In this document: positions 9,193-17,138 of the stretch, piece by piece
How the letters are laid out: every line of letters begins with the position of its first letter
Position numbering within the stretch: position 1 is the stretch's first letter
Source of the DNA: an uncultured Roseobacter sp.
GTDB lineage: Bacteria; Pseudomonadota; Alphaproteobacteria; Rhodobacterales; Rhodobacteraceae
Length of the DNA: 64,000 nt
Direction of reading: 5' to 3'
Assembly: GCF_947495275.1 (NCBI RefSeq)
Contig: NZ_CANLYL010000002.1
Coordinates: 586,051-650,050, forward strand
Notes under the pieces: generated by a model
What the model saw: the letters and a program-made list of their open reading frames with translations, nothing else
Databases searched by the model: none
Told to the model about the DNA's origin: nothing
Made by a program: the position numbers and the translations under genes

Positions 9193-9948
9193 TCAGCTGT
9201 CCTTTTTCTCGTAATCTGCCAGAATGCCCGATTGCAGCGCAAAAGTCAGTGTCCGCGCAAGGTCAAAATCGGGGGCGCGTTTCAAGGTTTGCTCATGGGC
9301 CTCACCAAAGGTCTTGCCAGCCGCGATCCGCTCAAACCAGTCAGCAGCGCCGCTCGGCAAAACATGCGGTTGCGGGTCGAAGTCCGGGCGCACGATCATG
9401 ACATCCTGTGCGATTGCGCGCGGCTTTGAACCATCCTGCCCCATATTCATGCGCCATATATCGAATAATGGCCATGATGAGCGTAGCAATATGCTCGACG
9501 GGCTGAGCGAGAACCGCCGAGTCAATACCTGATCGGGCGCATCCTGGAAGACGGCAGGGTCCACAGCTAAGCTGTCGGCAGCGTGATACGAGCGCCGCAT
9601 CGCAAGATCGAGTTTTGCACAATCAGGCAGATATCCCACATGTGCCAAAGGTTTGAAATCACGCAGAAAAGCCGGGAAATCTTCGCCGTAAAACATCATG
9701 AGCGGGGATGTAGGAGGATGCTCAGCCACGTAGAGCCGCGCAGTTCTTTCGAAGGTGTTTGACCCAAGCAACTTTAGCACCAACGGGAACGCTTCTTGCA
9801 GCGCCCGGATCAGGGAGACAGTCACGTTGTTTCTGTAAACGGAAAAGCGACTCCCAGCGGGCGTTCCGGCCCCATCGGTGAGATTAGACGGGATATCCCT
9901 CTCTGGATCCAGTAGCGCGACGGTGAACTCAGCCTGAGAAAAGGTCAT
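9193..9948 (-). CDS. DUF2063-family partner of the MNIO enzyme (BufC-like)
   Basis: Seen: 251 residues from ATG 9948, whose ATGA overlaps the bufB stop by 4 bases; an in-frame start at 10005 would lie inside bufB. The N-terminal helical domain has RFSVYRNNVTVSLIRALQEAFP, FLRDF and YLPDCAKLDLAMRRSYHA, the usual DUF2063 blocks. The C-terminal half (about 150-250) resembles a PqqD/RRE-like small domain, an impression only. Partner proteins of this type bind the RiPP precursor and deliver it to the DUF692 enzyme. Coupled translation with bufB fits a stable complex. Confidence 0.88.
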   Translation of the reverse strand: MTFSQAEFTVALLDPERDIPSNLTDGAGTPAGSRFSVYRNNVTVSLIRALQEAFPLVLKLLGSNTFERTARLYVAEHPPTSPLMMFYGEDFPAFLRDFKPLAHVGYLPDCAKLDLAMRRSYHAADSLAVDPAVFQDAPDQVLTRRFSLSPSSILLRSSWPLFDIWRMNMGQDGSKPRAIAQDVMIVRPDFDPQPHVLPSGAADWFERIAAGKTFGEAHEQTLKRAPDFDLARTLTFALQSGILADYEKKDS

Positions 9949-10799
9949 GCGGTCATCGCGAGTGCTTGTGCTGCGCGGCTTGCTTCCTCGCGGAGCGTTG
10001 GCCAATCGGGCACGTCATTGTCCCACTCCACCAGCACCGGTTTTTTCCCGGTCTTCAGCAAAACCTGATCCAGCAGGTGCCAAACCGTATCTCGCACAGG
10101 TTTACCATGACTGTCTATGAGCAGAGGCGCCCCCTGATCGTCGAAGTCCTCGTCGTGCCCGCCGACATGGATTTCACCAACTGCATGAAGCGGGAAACTC
10201 TCGATGTAGTTTTGCGTGGACAGGCCGAGATTGGTCGCCGAAACAAACACATTGTTCACGTCCAGCAGCAAGCCACATCCGGTCCGTTTCACAAGCTCGC
10301 AGAGGAAGTCGGTTTCAGGCCAGGTGCTCTCTTCAAAGGCCAGGTAACTCGATGGGTTCTCAAGCAACATCTGGTGGCCGATAACGGCCTGTACCTGATC
10401 AATATGATCGGCAACCCGGCAGAGCGTTTCATTGGTATATGGGAGCGGCAGCAGATCGTTAAGAAACTCCGCGCCATGGGTGGACCACGCCAGATGTTCG
10501 GAAAAACTTGCTGGTTTGGACCAATGGATGAGGTGCTTCAACCGCGCCAGATGATCGGGATCAAGAGGCGTTTGCCCGCCAATGCTGAGACCCACGCCGT
10601 GCACAGACAGGGAGAATTGTTCCGAGAGTGCACGAATTTGCGCAAGGGGCCGACCGCCGTCCCCCATATAGTTTTCAGCATGAATTTCGATCCACTCGAC
10701 GGGGCCGGGCTCCGCGCGCAGATCGTAAAAATGCTGAGGCTTATAACCGACGCCGGGGGCGGCTGGCAGACCATCCATGCGCGGGGAACTGTCTAGCAT
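9945..10799 (-). CDS. DUF692 / MNIO multinuclear iron enzyme (BufB-like), RiPP maturase
   Basis: Seen: 284 residues with a TIM-barrel pattern and the metal-ligand motifs of the family in order: GVGYKPQH, EIHAENYMG, SVHGVGLSIGG, FSEHLAW, LLENPSSYL, GLLLDVNNVFVSATN, GEIHVGGH, DSHGKPV and VEWDND. MNIO enzymes use two or three iron ions and O2 to rework cysteines of peptide substrates; MbnB (methanobactin) and BufB (bufferin) are the characterised members. Here the next gene upstream encodes a bufferin-type precursor. An RBS GGAGGG sits 6 bases before the ATG, and 87 bp separate it from bufA. Confidence 0.93.
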   Translation of the reverse strand: MLDSSPRMDGLPAAPGVGYKPQHFYDLRAEPGPVEWIEIHAENYMGDGGRPLAQIRALSEQFSLSVHGVGLSIGGQTPLDPDHLARLKHLIHWSKPASFSEHLAWSTHGAEFLNDLLPLPYTNETLCRVADHIDQVQAVIGHQMLLENPSSYLAFEESTWPETDFLCELVKRTGCGLLLDVNNVFVSATNLGLSTQNYIESFPLHAVGEIHVGGHDEDFDDQGAPLLIDSHGKPVRDTVWHLLDQVLLKTGKKPVLVEWDNDVPDWPTLREEASRAAQALAMTA

Positions 10800-10886
10800 T
10801 CTGGCCCTCCAATCGCTGTCATTTCCCAGTGCCGGCGCGTTTTCTGGAATCAGTGCAATCGCTACCGCTTCCGACAGCTTGTTGTC

Positions 10887-11189
10887 TTAGGCTGGCAGGT
10901 CGCGGCTGAGTTCCTCCAACGACCCCTCACGAGGTGTGCCGTCCGCCATATTGGGCAGTTCGATATCTGCGCAGGTGCCCGCGTCAACCAAGGTCCAGGC
11001 GTTGCCTTGGTAATCAACGACGGATGTACCTGCGCAGGTCGTTCCCGGTCCGGCAGCGCAATCATTGGCACCGGCCAAAGAGATTCCGTAGCATTTTTCC
11101 TTGGCGGCGCCCTGTGCGGTTGTCACCTGCGATACCATTGCGGCTGCGACAGCTCCTGCGATCGCGACGGTTTTCATCGTGTTCGACAT
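10887..11189 (-). CDS. Bufferin-type RiPP precursor (DUF2282, BufA-like)
   Basis: Seen: 100 residues. Signal peptide with a hydrophobic core ([18 protein letters not shown]), probable cleavage around residue 26-28, then a small mature domain with exactly four cysteines in the order [18 protein letters not shown] and GTCADI. This is the bufferin-1 pattern. In the Caulobacter system the two central cysteines are oxidised to thiooxazoles that chelate copper. The acidic tail (about residues 78-100) is longer than I expect. A start at residue 5 is possible; the AAGGGA site favours the first ATG. It is the first gene of the operon bufA-bufB-bufC-doxX. Confidence 0.88.
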   Translation of the reverse strand: MSNTMKTVAIAGAVAAAMVSQVTTAQGAAKEKCYGISLAGANDCAAGPGTTCAGTSVVDYQGNAWTLVDAGTCADIELPNMADGTPREGSLEELSRDLPA

Positions 11190-11394
11190 GATTTCATTCC
11201 CTTGTTACAGACCATTACGGTCAGATATAGAGCAAAAATAGGGTTTGCACATCTGACATGCCACTCACGAGGCTGTGTGTCACACAGCTGTTAAGAACGC
11301 ATGCACGTCAGCAATGATATCGCCCATATTTCCTCGGAATTGTAACAAAAACAATGCCTCGGCGATGCCTGGCCACATGGCTCCTTGCGAATTG

Positions 11395-13353
11395 TTACAG
11401 CATGTCAGGCGGTGTTGCCTCGATAGAGAGGGTGTTCGTGATGGCATCCAACGGCTGAACGCTGGTTTGTTTCTCACCAAGTCGGCGAACGGTCACTGAG
11501 CGTTCTTCGACTTCGCGCGCACCCACAGCGAGGATGACCGGCACCTTGCCTACCGAGTGTTCGCGGACCTTGTAGTTGATCTTTTCGTTGCGGATGTCGG
11601 CTTCGGCGCGAACGCCGCCAGCGCGGAGAGCATCGACCACTTCATGCACGTAGTCATCGGCATCCGAGATGATCGAGGCCACAACAACCTGACGCGGGGC
11701 CAGCCAGAAGGGCAGTTTGCCCGCCGAATTCTCGATCAGGATACCGATGAAGCGCTCAAACGATCCCAGGCAGGCACGGTGCAGCATATAGGGGCGATGT
11801 TTCGCGCCATCCTCACCGATAAAGGTGGCACCCAGCCGTTCGGGCAGGTTTGGATCCACCTGAAAGGTACCACATTGCCACTCTCGGCCGATGGCGTCGG
11901 TCAGCTTGAAATCGAGCTTGGGTCCGTAAAACGCGCCTTCTCCGGCGTCCAGCGTGTAGGGGTGGCCGGTCGCCTTGATGGCGTTTTCCAGCGCCGCTTC
12001 GACGTGATCCCAGCTTTCCTCGGAGCCCACACGCTTTTCGGGGCGCGTGGCGAACATGATCTCGAAACTCTCGAACCCGAGGTCTTTGTAGACCGAGGAT
12101 AGATAATTGATGAACGCCGCGCACTCGGCCTCAATCTGGTCTTCCCGGCAGAAGATATGACCATCGTCTTGGGTAAAGCCGCGCACCCGCATGATGCCGT
12201 GCAGCGCGCCAGAGGGTTCATAGCGGTTGCACGAGCCAAACTCGGCCATGCGCAGGGGCAGGTCGCGATAGGATTTCAGGCCCTGGTTGAAAATCTGCAC
12301 ATGGCAGGGGCAATTCATCGGTTTCAGCGCGTTGATCGCTTTTTCGCGGGCGTGTTCCTCATCCACCTCGACGATGAACATATGCTCCTGATATTTGTCC
12401 CAGTGACCGGAGGCCTCCCAAAGCTTACGGTCCACGACCTGCGGGGTGTTCACCTCTTGATAACCCGCGGCACGTTGCTTGCGGCGCATATAGTCTTGCA
12501 AGGTGGTGTAGATCGACCAGCCATTTGCATGCCAGAAAACTTGACCGGGTGCTTCTTCCTGCATGTGAAAGAGGTTCATCTCGCGGCCCAATTTGCGGTG
12601 GTCGCGCTTGGCGGCCTCTTCAAGCATGTTGAGATGCGCGCGCAGTTTTTCCTTGCCGGTGAAGGCCACGCCGTAGATGCGTTGCAGCATCGCGCGGTCG
12701 CTGTCCCCGCGCCAATAGGCGCCCGCAATGGACATCAGTTTGAACGCATCCCCGGGGACTTGCCCGGTGTGCTGCAAATGGGGACCCCGGCAGAGATCCT
12801 GCCATTCCCCGTGCCAGTACATGCGCAAGGGTTCGTCGCCTGGAATGGCCTCGATCAGCTCGACCTTATAGGGCTCGCCGTTGTTCTCGTAATGCTTGAT
12901 CGCGCGGTCCCGGTCCCAGACCTCGGTACGGACGGAATCACGTTTGTTGATGATTTCCTTCATCTTTTTCTCGATGAGGCCGAGGTCTTCCGGTGTGAAA
13001 GGCTCTGCACGGTCAAAATCATAGTACCAGCCGTCCTTGATCACCGGACCGATGGTGACCTTGGTGTCGGGCCAGATTTCCTGAACCGCGCGTGCCATGA
13101 TGTGTGCCAGATCGTGGCGGACCAATTCGTTGGCCTGTTCTTCGTCGGCCATGGTATGAATGGCAATGCTGGCGTCTGCGTCGATCGGCCATGCCAGATC
13201 GTAATGTGCGCCATTGACGGTCGCGCTGATTGCCTTTTTGCGCAGGGACGTAGAGATGCTTGCTGCGACATCGCCAGCGGTTACCCCAGCGTTAAATTCG
13301 CGGGCGTTGCCGTCAGGAAAGGTGAGAGAGATTACACTATCTTTTGGGGCCAT
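11395..13353 (-). CDS. thrS: Threonyl-tRNA synthetase
   Basis: Seen: 652 residues, full length for the enzyme. Order: TGS domain (about 1-65, [13 protein letters not shown]), editing domain with [11 protein letters not shown], class II core with the zinc-binding [10 protein letters not shown], motif 2 region [15 protein letters not shown], motif 3 [17 protein letters not shown], and the anticodon-binding domain at the end ([21 protein letters not shown]). It attaches threonine to tRNA-Thr and edits seryl-tRNA-Thr. The start follows GAGGAGCG at good spacing. Single gene, divergent from the small protein at 13544. I see no T-box or leader peptide. Confidence 0.98.
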   Translation of the reverse strand: MAPKDSVISLTFPDGNAREFNAGVTAGDVAASISTSLRKKAISATVNGAHYDLAWPIDADASIAIHTMADEEQANELVRHDLAHIMARAVQEIWPDTKVTIGPVIKDGWYYDFDRAEPFTPEDLGLIEKKMKEIINKRDSVRTEVWDRDRAIKHYENNGEPYKVELIEAIPGDEPLRMYWHGEWQDLCRGPHLQHTGQVPGDAFKLMSIAGAYWRGDSDRAMLQRIYGVAFTGKEKLRAHLNMLEEAAKRDHRKLGREMNLFHMQEEAPGQVFWHANGWSIYTTLQDYMRRKQRAAGYQEVNTPQVVDRKLWEASGHWDKYQEHMFIVEVDEEHAREKAINALKPMNCPCHVQIFNQGLKSYRDLPLRMAEFGSCNRYEPSGALHGIMRVRGFTQDDGHIFCREDQIEAECAAFINYLSSVYKDLGFESFEIMFATRPEKRVGSEESWDHVEAALENAIKATGHPYTLDAGEGAFYGPKLDFKLTDAIGREWQCGTFQVDPNLPERLGATFIGEDGAKHRPYMLHRACLGSFERFIGILIENSAGKLPFWLAPRQVVVASIISDADDYVHEVVDALRAGGVRAEADIRNEKINYKVREHSVGKVPVILAVGAREVEERSVTVRRLGEKQTSVQPLDAITNTLSIEATPPDML

Positions 13354-13503
13354 CTTGGGCGCTCCTCGTCGGTTTGGCGCCTACGAGACGCCCGGTTGCG
13401 GGTTGTTGGCGATCTAATGACGGGTGCGGCCAATGCAGTCAAGCCGGCATTGCTGCCGGTATACCGAAGAATACGTTGACCGCGACATTTTATGTGTTAA
13501 ATC

Positions 13504-13520
13504 CGACATGTGCCATGTCG
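13504..13520. promoter_or_regulatory. Inverted repeat (7-3-7) upstream of a small gene
   Basis: CGACATG-TGC-CATGTCG is a perfect 7-bp dyad with a 3-bp spacer, 24 bases before the ATG at 13544, which places it within the leader or core promoter. It could be an operator for a dimeric regulator or a short mRNA hairpin close to the ribosome binding site. Confidence 0.4.
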
Positions 13521-13543
13521 CCAACAACCATTGGGGGAAGAGA

Positions 13544-13789
13544 ATGCCGAGCTATAACCGGACCTTCGAGCTAAGTATCCATGACGTCGACCTGATCGAG
13601 GAAGCGCTGCGTGCCCGTGGTCGCGAATTGTGCAAAATGCGCCGGGCTCTTTCCGATGAAAACCCAGCAGATTTGCAATCCATCAATGTGATCGAGGCGG
13701 ATCAGCGCGAAAACGAAGAATTGTTGGGCCGTCTGCACAATCAAAAGATTTTCTACCGTCCGGGGGCCGCGCCCTACGTTGGCGGGTGA
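13544..13789 (+). CDS. Small conserved-looking protein of unknown function
   Basis: Seen: 81 residues from ATG 13544 with a good site GGGGGAAGAG. It is mostly helical and charged (SIHDVDLIEEALRARGRELC, IEADQRENEELLGRLHNQKI), with one central cysteine. No membrane segment and no signal peptide. A short protein of this look, with a helix pair followed by KIFYRP near the end, suggests a small cytoplasmic adaptor. I do not recognise the family. It stands alone between thrS (divergent) and the ArsR-SRPBCC gene (convergent). Confidence 0.65.
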   Translation: MPSYNRTFELSIHDVDLIEEALRARGRELCKMRRALSDENPADLQSINVIEADQRENEELLGRLHNQKIFYRPGAAPYVGG

Positions 13790-13866
13790 TGCTTTGACTG
13801 ACGTGAAAGCGCCTGCGGCGATGGCCTCTTAGGCCGCCGCACAGCAACACACCCGCCCGGCAGCGC

Positions 13867-14625
13867 CTAAGCTTCCTCTGGCTGCGGTGAGAATTTGACA
13901 GCCTGTCCGGTTTCCAGCCAGGTTTTAAGACCTGCCAGAGTGCGATGCCACCCGTCCGCGACGCCTTCCTGACCTGCGGGAATATCATAGTGCTCCAGTG
14001 TCAGCAGGCAGTTTTCCCCTTGTGGTTCAATGATGTAGACAAAACGCGAGGCTTCAAGGGGCACATCCGGCCCTGCCCAATGTGGCTCGAACGTGCTTTC
14101 TATCCGCGTTTTGGGTGTCAGCTTGGTTTCCGTGCAGATCAACATCAGGCTTTCGTCGGGCATTCTGAAAATCAGCGCATTGCCTTCACGCGTACATGTG
14201 CCTGAGACGAAATTGTAGGCAGCATTGGCGTCAGGGTCCGTCAGCGCATGCCACAGTGCATCCTGAGTACAGTGAATAAAGGTTTGCATCATGAAATCGG
14301 GTTTGGTCATCTTCGGTGTTCCTTCAAGTTGAGATTTGAGATTAAGCACCGCTCGCGCCGCTGGTTGCTGGAGCAATGGCTCCACCCAGCGATCTATGGC
14401 TTCCTGTAGCGGAAGCGCGTTGAGATAGTGGTATTTGAACCGGCCTTTTTTGTGGGTCACGATCAGCTTCGCGTCTTCCAAAACGCCCAGATGTTTCATC
14501 ACCCCAAAACGCGTCATGTCGAGCTGACCCTGCAAATCAAGCAGGCTTTGCCCGGGTTTCGCGCGCAGGCGGTCGAGCAGCGTGCGCCGGGTCGGGTCGG
14601 CAAGAGCTTTGAAAATCGAATCCAT
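13867..14625 (-). CDS. ArsR-family regulator fused to an SRPBCC (AHSA1-type) domain
   Basis: Seen: 252 residues from ATG 14625; in-frame starts further upstream fall on the far side of the palindrome. Residues 1-85 are an ArsR-type winged helix (MDSIFKALADPTRRTLLDRL, LDMTRFGVMKHLGVLEDAKL). Residues about 110-245 form an Aha1/SRPBCC ligand-binding fold (FIHCTQDALWHALTDPDANA, FEPHWAGPDVP, TLEHYDIPAGQEGVADGW). These two modules are often separate adjacent genes; here they are one chain, suggesting a one-component sensor for a hydrophobic ligand. It lacks the ArsR metal-site cysteines. Divergent from a hydrolase over a 20-bp palindrome. Confidence 0.85.
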   Translation of the reverse strand: MDSIFKALADPTRRTLLDRLRAKPGQSLLDLQGQLDMTRFGVMKHLGVLEDAKLIVTHKKGRFKYHYLNALPLQEAIDRWVEPLLQQPAARAVLNLKSQLEGTPKMTKPDFMMQTFIHCTQDALWHALTDPDANAAYNFVSGTCTREGNALIFRMPDESLMLICTETKLTPKTRIESTFEPHWAGPDVPLEASRFVYIIEPQGENCLLTLEHYDIPAGQEGVADGWHRTLAGLKTWLETGQAVKFSPQPEEA

Positions 14626-14644
14626 GAGCGATCTATACGTGATT

Positions 14645-14664
14645 ATATTGTCACGTGACAATAT
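14645..14664. promoter_or_regulatory. 20-bp perfect palindrome, probable operator of the ArsR-SRPBCC regulator
   Basis: ATATTGTCAC-GTGACAATAT is perfectly self-complementary and sits 19 bases before the regulator's ATG and 81 bases before the hydrolase ATG. It is flanked by ACGTGAT at 14637 and 14668. ArsR-family proteins bind AT-rich dyads of this size in their own promoters, so autoregulation and control of the divergent hydrolase are likely. Confidence 0.65.
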
Positions 14665-14745
14665 GGTAACGTGATAATTTCCCAATACGAGGGATTGCGG
14701 GGGGCATCTTCTTGGGCGCATGATCTGTCAAAAGGGAAACGCCGA

Positions 14746-15498
14746 ATGACCGAACCACGATATCTCGACACTGCTGACGGGCGTCGGCTGGCCTATCACC
14801 TGACGGAGGGAAAGGCCCCCTGGATCATCTTTCTGGGTGGTCTCAAATCCGACATGGAGGGCACCAAGGCGTTGCATCTGGAGGCTTGGGCGCGCGCCAA
14901 AGGCCTTGCTTTCTTACGGTTTGACTATTCCGGTCACGGGCAGTCGTCTCACCGCTTCGAGGAGGGCTCGATCGGCGATTGGGCGGAGGACACCGCTGCA
15001 ATCATCGACGCGCTGACCGAAGGACCTATACTCCCCGTGGGCTCCTCCATGGGTGGATGGCAGGCATTGCTGCTCGCAAAACGAATGCCTGACCGGATCG
15101 CTGGTATGGTCACCATCGCTGCCGCACCCGATTTTACAGAAGACGGCTATTGGGCGTCATTTTCGGAGGCGCAAAAGCAGCAACTCACCAGGGAAGGGCG
15201 GGTGGAAATCCCCTCGGATTACATGGAACCCTATATCATCACCAGCCGGATGATCGAAGACGGTCGGGAACAGCTTGTATTGCGGTCAGATCTGGATTTG
15301 CCGTTTCCCGTCAGATGCCTGCAAGGCACGGCGGATACCGCAGTCAGCACGGAAACTGCCCTGCGCCTGTTGCAGCATGCAACTTGCCCGGACATGCGTC
15401 TGATGTTGGTGAAGGATGCAGATCATCGGTTTTCGGACGGCCCCTGTTTAGCTCTGATCGAAGAGGCTGTTGGGGATTTATTGGCAATCAAGGCATAG
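14746..15498 (+). CDS. Alpha/beta hydrolase
   Basis: Seen: 250 residues from ATG 14746 after AAAGGGAAA. Fold landmarks: FLGGLKSDMEG (oxyanion strand), FDYSGHGQS, nucleophile elbow GSSMGG, acid in LQGTADTAVS, and His in VKDADHRFSDG. The closest general type is the prolyl-oligopeptidase-like or serine aminopeptidase branch of cytosolic hydrolases and thioesterases. It is divergent from the ArsR-SRPBCC regulator and followed after 9 bases by a VOC protein gene and then a DD-peptidase-like gene. The substrate is unknown, but the regulator's SRPBCC domain hints at a small hydrophobic compound. Confidence 0.85.
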   Translation: MTEPRYLDTADGRRLAYHLTEGKAPWIIFLGGLKSDMEGTKALHLEAWARAKGLAFLRFDYSGHGQSSHRFEEGSIGDWAEDTAAIIDALTEGPILPVGSSMGGWQALLLAKRMPDRIAGMVTIAAAPDFTEDGYWASFSEAQKQQLTREGRVEIPSDYMEPYIITSRMIEDGREQLVLRSDLDLPFPVRCLQGTADTAVSTETALRLLQHATCPDMRLMLVKDADHRFSDGPCLALIEEAVGDLLAIKA

Positions 15499-15507
15499 GA
15501 GTGCTGC

Positions 15508-15942
15508 ATGGAACAACGGATCAGCCTCATTACGTTAGGCGCAAAAGACATGGATGCGTTGTCTCAATTCTACGATGCGCTGGGCTGGCAGCGAACGCCC
15601 TCGCCGGATGGCGTGATTGCCTATGATCTTATTGGCCAGACCCTCGGGCTCTACCCGTTGGATAAACTGGCCGAAGAAATCGGATTGCCTTTGTCGGACC
15701 TTGGATATGGGGCCTGCAGCTTTGCGCAGAACCTGCGATTCAAGGAAGAGGTCGCACCGCTGCTGGCAAGGGCGGAGGCTGCCGGCGCGCGAATCCTGAA
15801 GCCCGCACAGGACGTGTTTTGGGGTGGGCATCATGGGTATTTCGCAGATCCCGAAGGTCATATCTGGGAAATCGCCCACAATCCTTTTTCGCCTCTCCGC
15901 GCGGATGGCGGATTTCGTTGGCTTGGCTACGAGGAGACCTGA
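15508..15942 (+). CDS. VOC-superfamily (glyoxalase/dioxygenase-like) protein
   Basis: Seen: 144 residues made of two beta-alpha-beta-beta-beta modules: ISLITLGAKDMDALSQFYDALGW and the C-terminal HHGYFADPEGHIWEIAHNPF. The DPEGHxWEIAxNP ending is the standard YP/PhnB-like VOC signature with one clear metal-ligand Glu. The first-module His is replaced by Thr (ITLGA), so a full glyoxalase metal site is not evident. Likely cytoplasmic enzyme or binding protein of unknown substrate. It overlaps the next gene by one base (TGATG) and follows the hydrolase by 9 bases, so the three form an operon. Confidence 0.82.
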   Translation: MEQRISLITLGAKDMDALSQFYDALGWQRTPSPDGVIAYDLIGQTLGLYPLDKLAEEIGLPLSDLGYGACSFAQNLRFKEEVAPLLARAEAAGARILKPAQDVFWGGHHGYFADPEGHIWEIAHNPFSPLRADGGFRWLGYEET

Positions 15943-16580
15943 TGCGCAGCCCCAGATCCATGTGGAGTATGGAGACGCTGGGCCGGGTACGCCTTTCTCG
16001 CTATTTTTACATGCGTGATTTTCTCTATTCCGAAATCAGCAATATGCATGGCGTCCCGAACGTGCCACCCAACCCTGATTTGGCCATTGAAAACGGCCGA
16101 AAGCTCTGCGTTCAGTTACTTGATCCGTTGGAGGAGACATTTGGCAGGCTGGCAATCCGCTCAGGATACAGGTCTCCCCAGCTGAACGGATACGGGAATG
16201 CTAACAAGCTCAATTGCGCGGCGAATGACAACCCAATCGAATGCCATATCTGGGACCGCGGCGATGGCGAGGAGGCGATTGCAGGAACGTCGCTTGCTGT
16301 TCCCTGGTTTACGGATCAATACGAACAGGGACGGGACTGGCGCGACCTCGCGTGGTGGGTACACGATCATCTACCTTACTCCGAAATGTGGTTTTTCCCG
16401 AAACTCGCCGCTTTCAATCTGGTTTGGCGACCGGTGCCACAACGCACGATTTCGAGCTACATCGCACCAAAAGGAATGTTGCTGCGAAAGGGCGAGACAC
16501 CTGGAGAATCGCAAGAAAAACGCCGCGCACGCTACGCTGATTTTCCACAATTCAGAGGTGTAAATTTCCCGCAATACTAG
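15942..16580 (+). CDS. Putative peptidase M15/Hedgehog-fold-like protein
   Basis: Seen: 212 residues from ATG 15942, fixed by the one-base overlap with the VOC stop. The segment LAIRSGYRSPQLNGYGN followed by CAANDNP and HIWD recalls the conserved SGYRSxxxN and HxxxxxxD zinc-site region of M15-type D-Ala-D-Ala carboxypeptidases. The spacing is not classical, so activity is uncertain. No signal peptide is visible, which is unusual for a murein enzyme. The C-terminal half (about 120-190) has WWVHDHLPYSEMWFFP, which could supply a second zinc ligand His. Function unproven. Confidence 0.6.
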   Translation: MRSPRSMWSMETLGRVRLSRYFYMRDFLYSEISNMHGVPNVPPNPDLAIENGRKLCVQLLDPLEETFGRLAIRSGYRSPQLNGYGNANKLNCAANDNPIECHIWDRGDGEEAIAGTSLAVPWFTDQYEQGRDWRDLAWWVHDHLPYSEMWFFPKLAAFNLVWRPVPQRTISSYIAPKGMLLRKGETPGESQEKRRARYADFPQFRGVNFPQY

Positions 16581-16688
16581 ATTATATTGTGGTCCTCTAT
16601 ATAGATTTCCGCAATATGTTGATTATTCGTTGACCGCGGATTGGGTTTCGGCAAGGTGACCTCCGGCACCATCGTTGGGGGATGAGTG

Positions 16689-17138
16689 ATGCGCGGTCTG
16701 ATGTCTTTTTTGCTTGCCAGCTGCTTTGCTTGGCCGATCGGCGTTTTTGCGGAAACCTGCGGCGGCAGCTATCCTGTCGCGCCCGGCGATAATTTGTCTT
16801 CGATCGCTTTGCGGACCTACAAGGACGCTGGCAAATGGACCTTGATCCACACTGCCAATCTGGATGTCATCGGCGAAGACCCTGACCGAATATTGATCGG
16901 AACAGAATTGAGATTGCGGTGCGTCAATGGTCTGCCCAAAGCCGGGCCTGCGCCAGCATCCGCAATCTCAGCCCTTCATGAGCGTGCCGATCCCGAAGCA
17001 AAGCAGCCGCGGGTTGGCCCAGCAGGTCTAGGGCCAGCGCGCCGAGGGATATCGCCGCTGAGAGTTGTAACCGGGGACGGGCAGGAGCCTTTTTCTGATC
17101 AATCCCTCTCAGGCGGGGGATGCTCGCAGAGGTCATGA
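16689..17138 (+). CDS. Secreted LysM protein, apparently the N-terminal part of a frameshifted LysM-solute-binding fusion
   Basis: Seen: 149 residues. Signal peptide MRGLMSFLLASCFAWPIGVFA, then one LysM domain (about 30-78: YPVAPGDNLSSIALRTYKDA, ILIGTELRLRC), then a proline/alanine linker. The last readable part, LRVVTGDGQEPFSDQSLSGGG, matches the first strand of the solute-binding domain of the paralogue at 17788 (VTILTMSGRPPFADTDWP). The frame then ends as CSQRS. Adding one G to the G5 run at 17115-17119 would join it to the next frame and give about 367 residues. LysM modules bind peptidoglycan, so the intact protein would be an envelope-tethered binding protein. Confidence 0.75.
   Translation: MRGLMSFLLASCFAWPIGVFAETCGGSYPVAPGDNLSSIALRTYKDAGKWTLIHTANLDVIGEDPDRILIGTELRLRCVNGLPKAGPAPASAISALHERADPEAKQPRVGPAGLGPARRGISPLRVVTGDGQEPFSDQSLSGGGCSQRS

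Noticed and set aside
11202..11400. Three copies of TTGTTACA or its complement around the bufA promoter, considered as a sigma-factor or operator motif
   Set aside because: The copy nearest bufA is part of its ribosome-binding leader (TGTAACAAGGGA), and the same string occurs before phaZ. Spacing and orientation are irregular, and no matching -10 element is seen.
12157..13479. A 440-codon open frame on the plus strand
   Set aside because: Antisense to thrS, whose class II synthetase motifs are complete. No ribosome binding site and no family resemblance.
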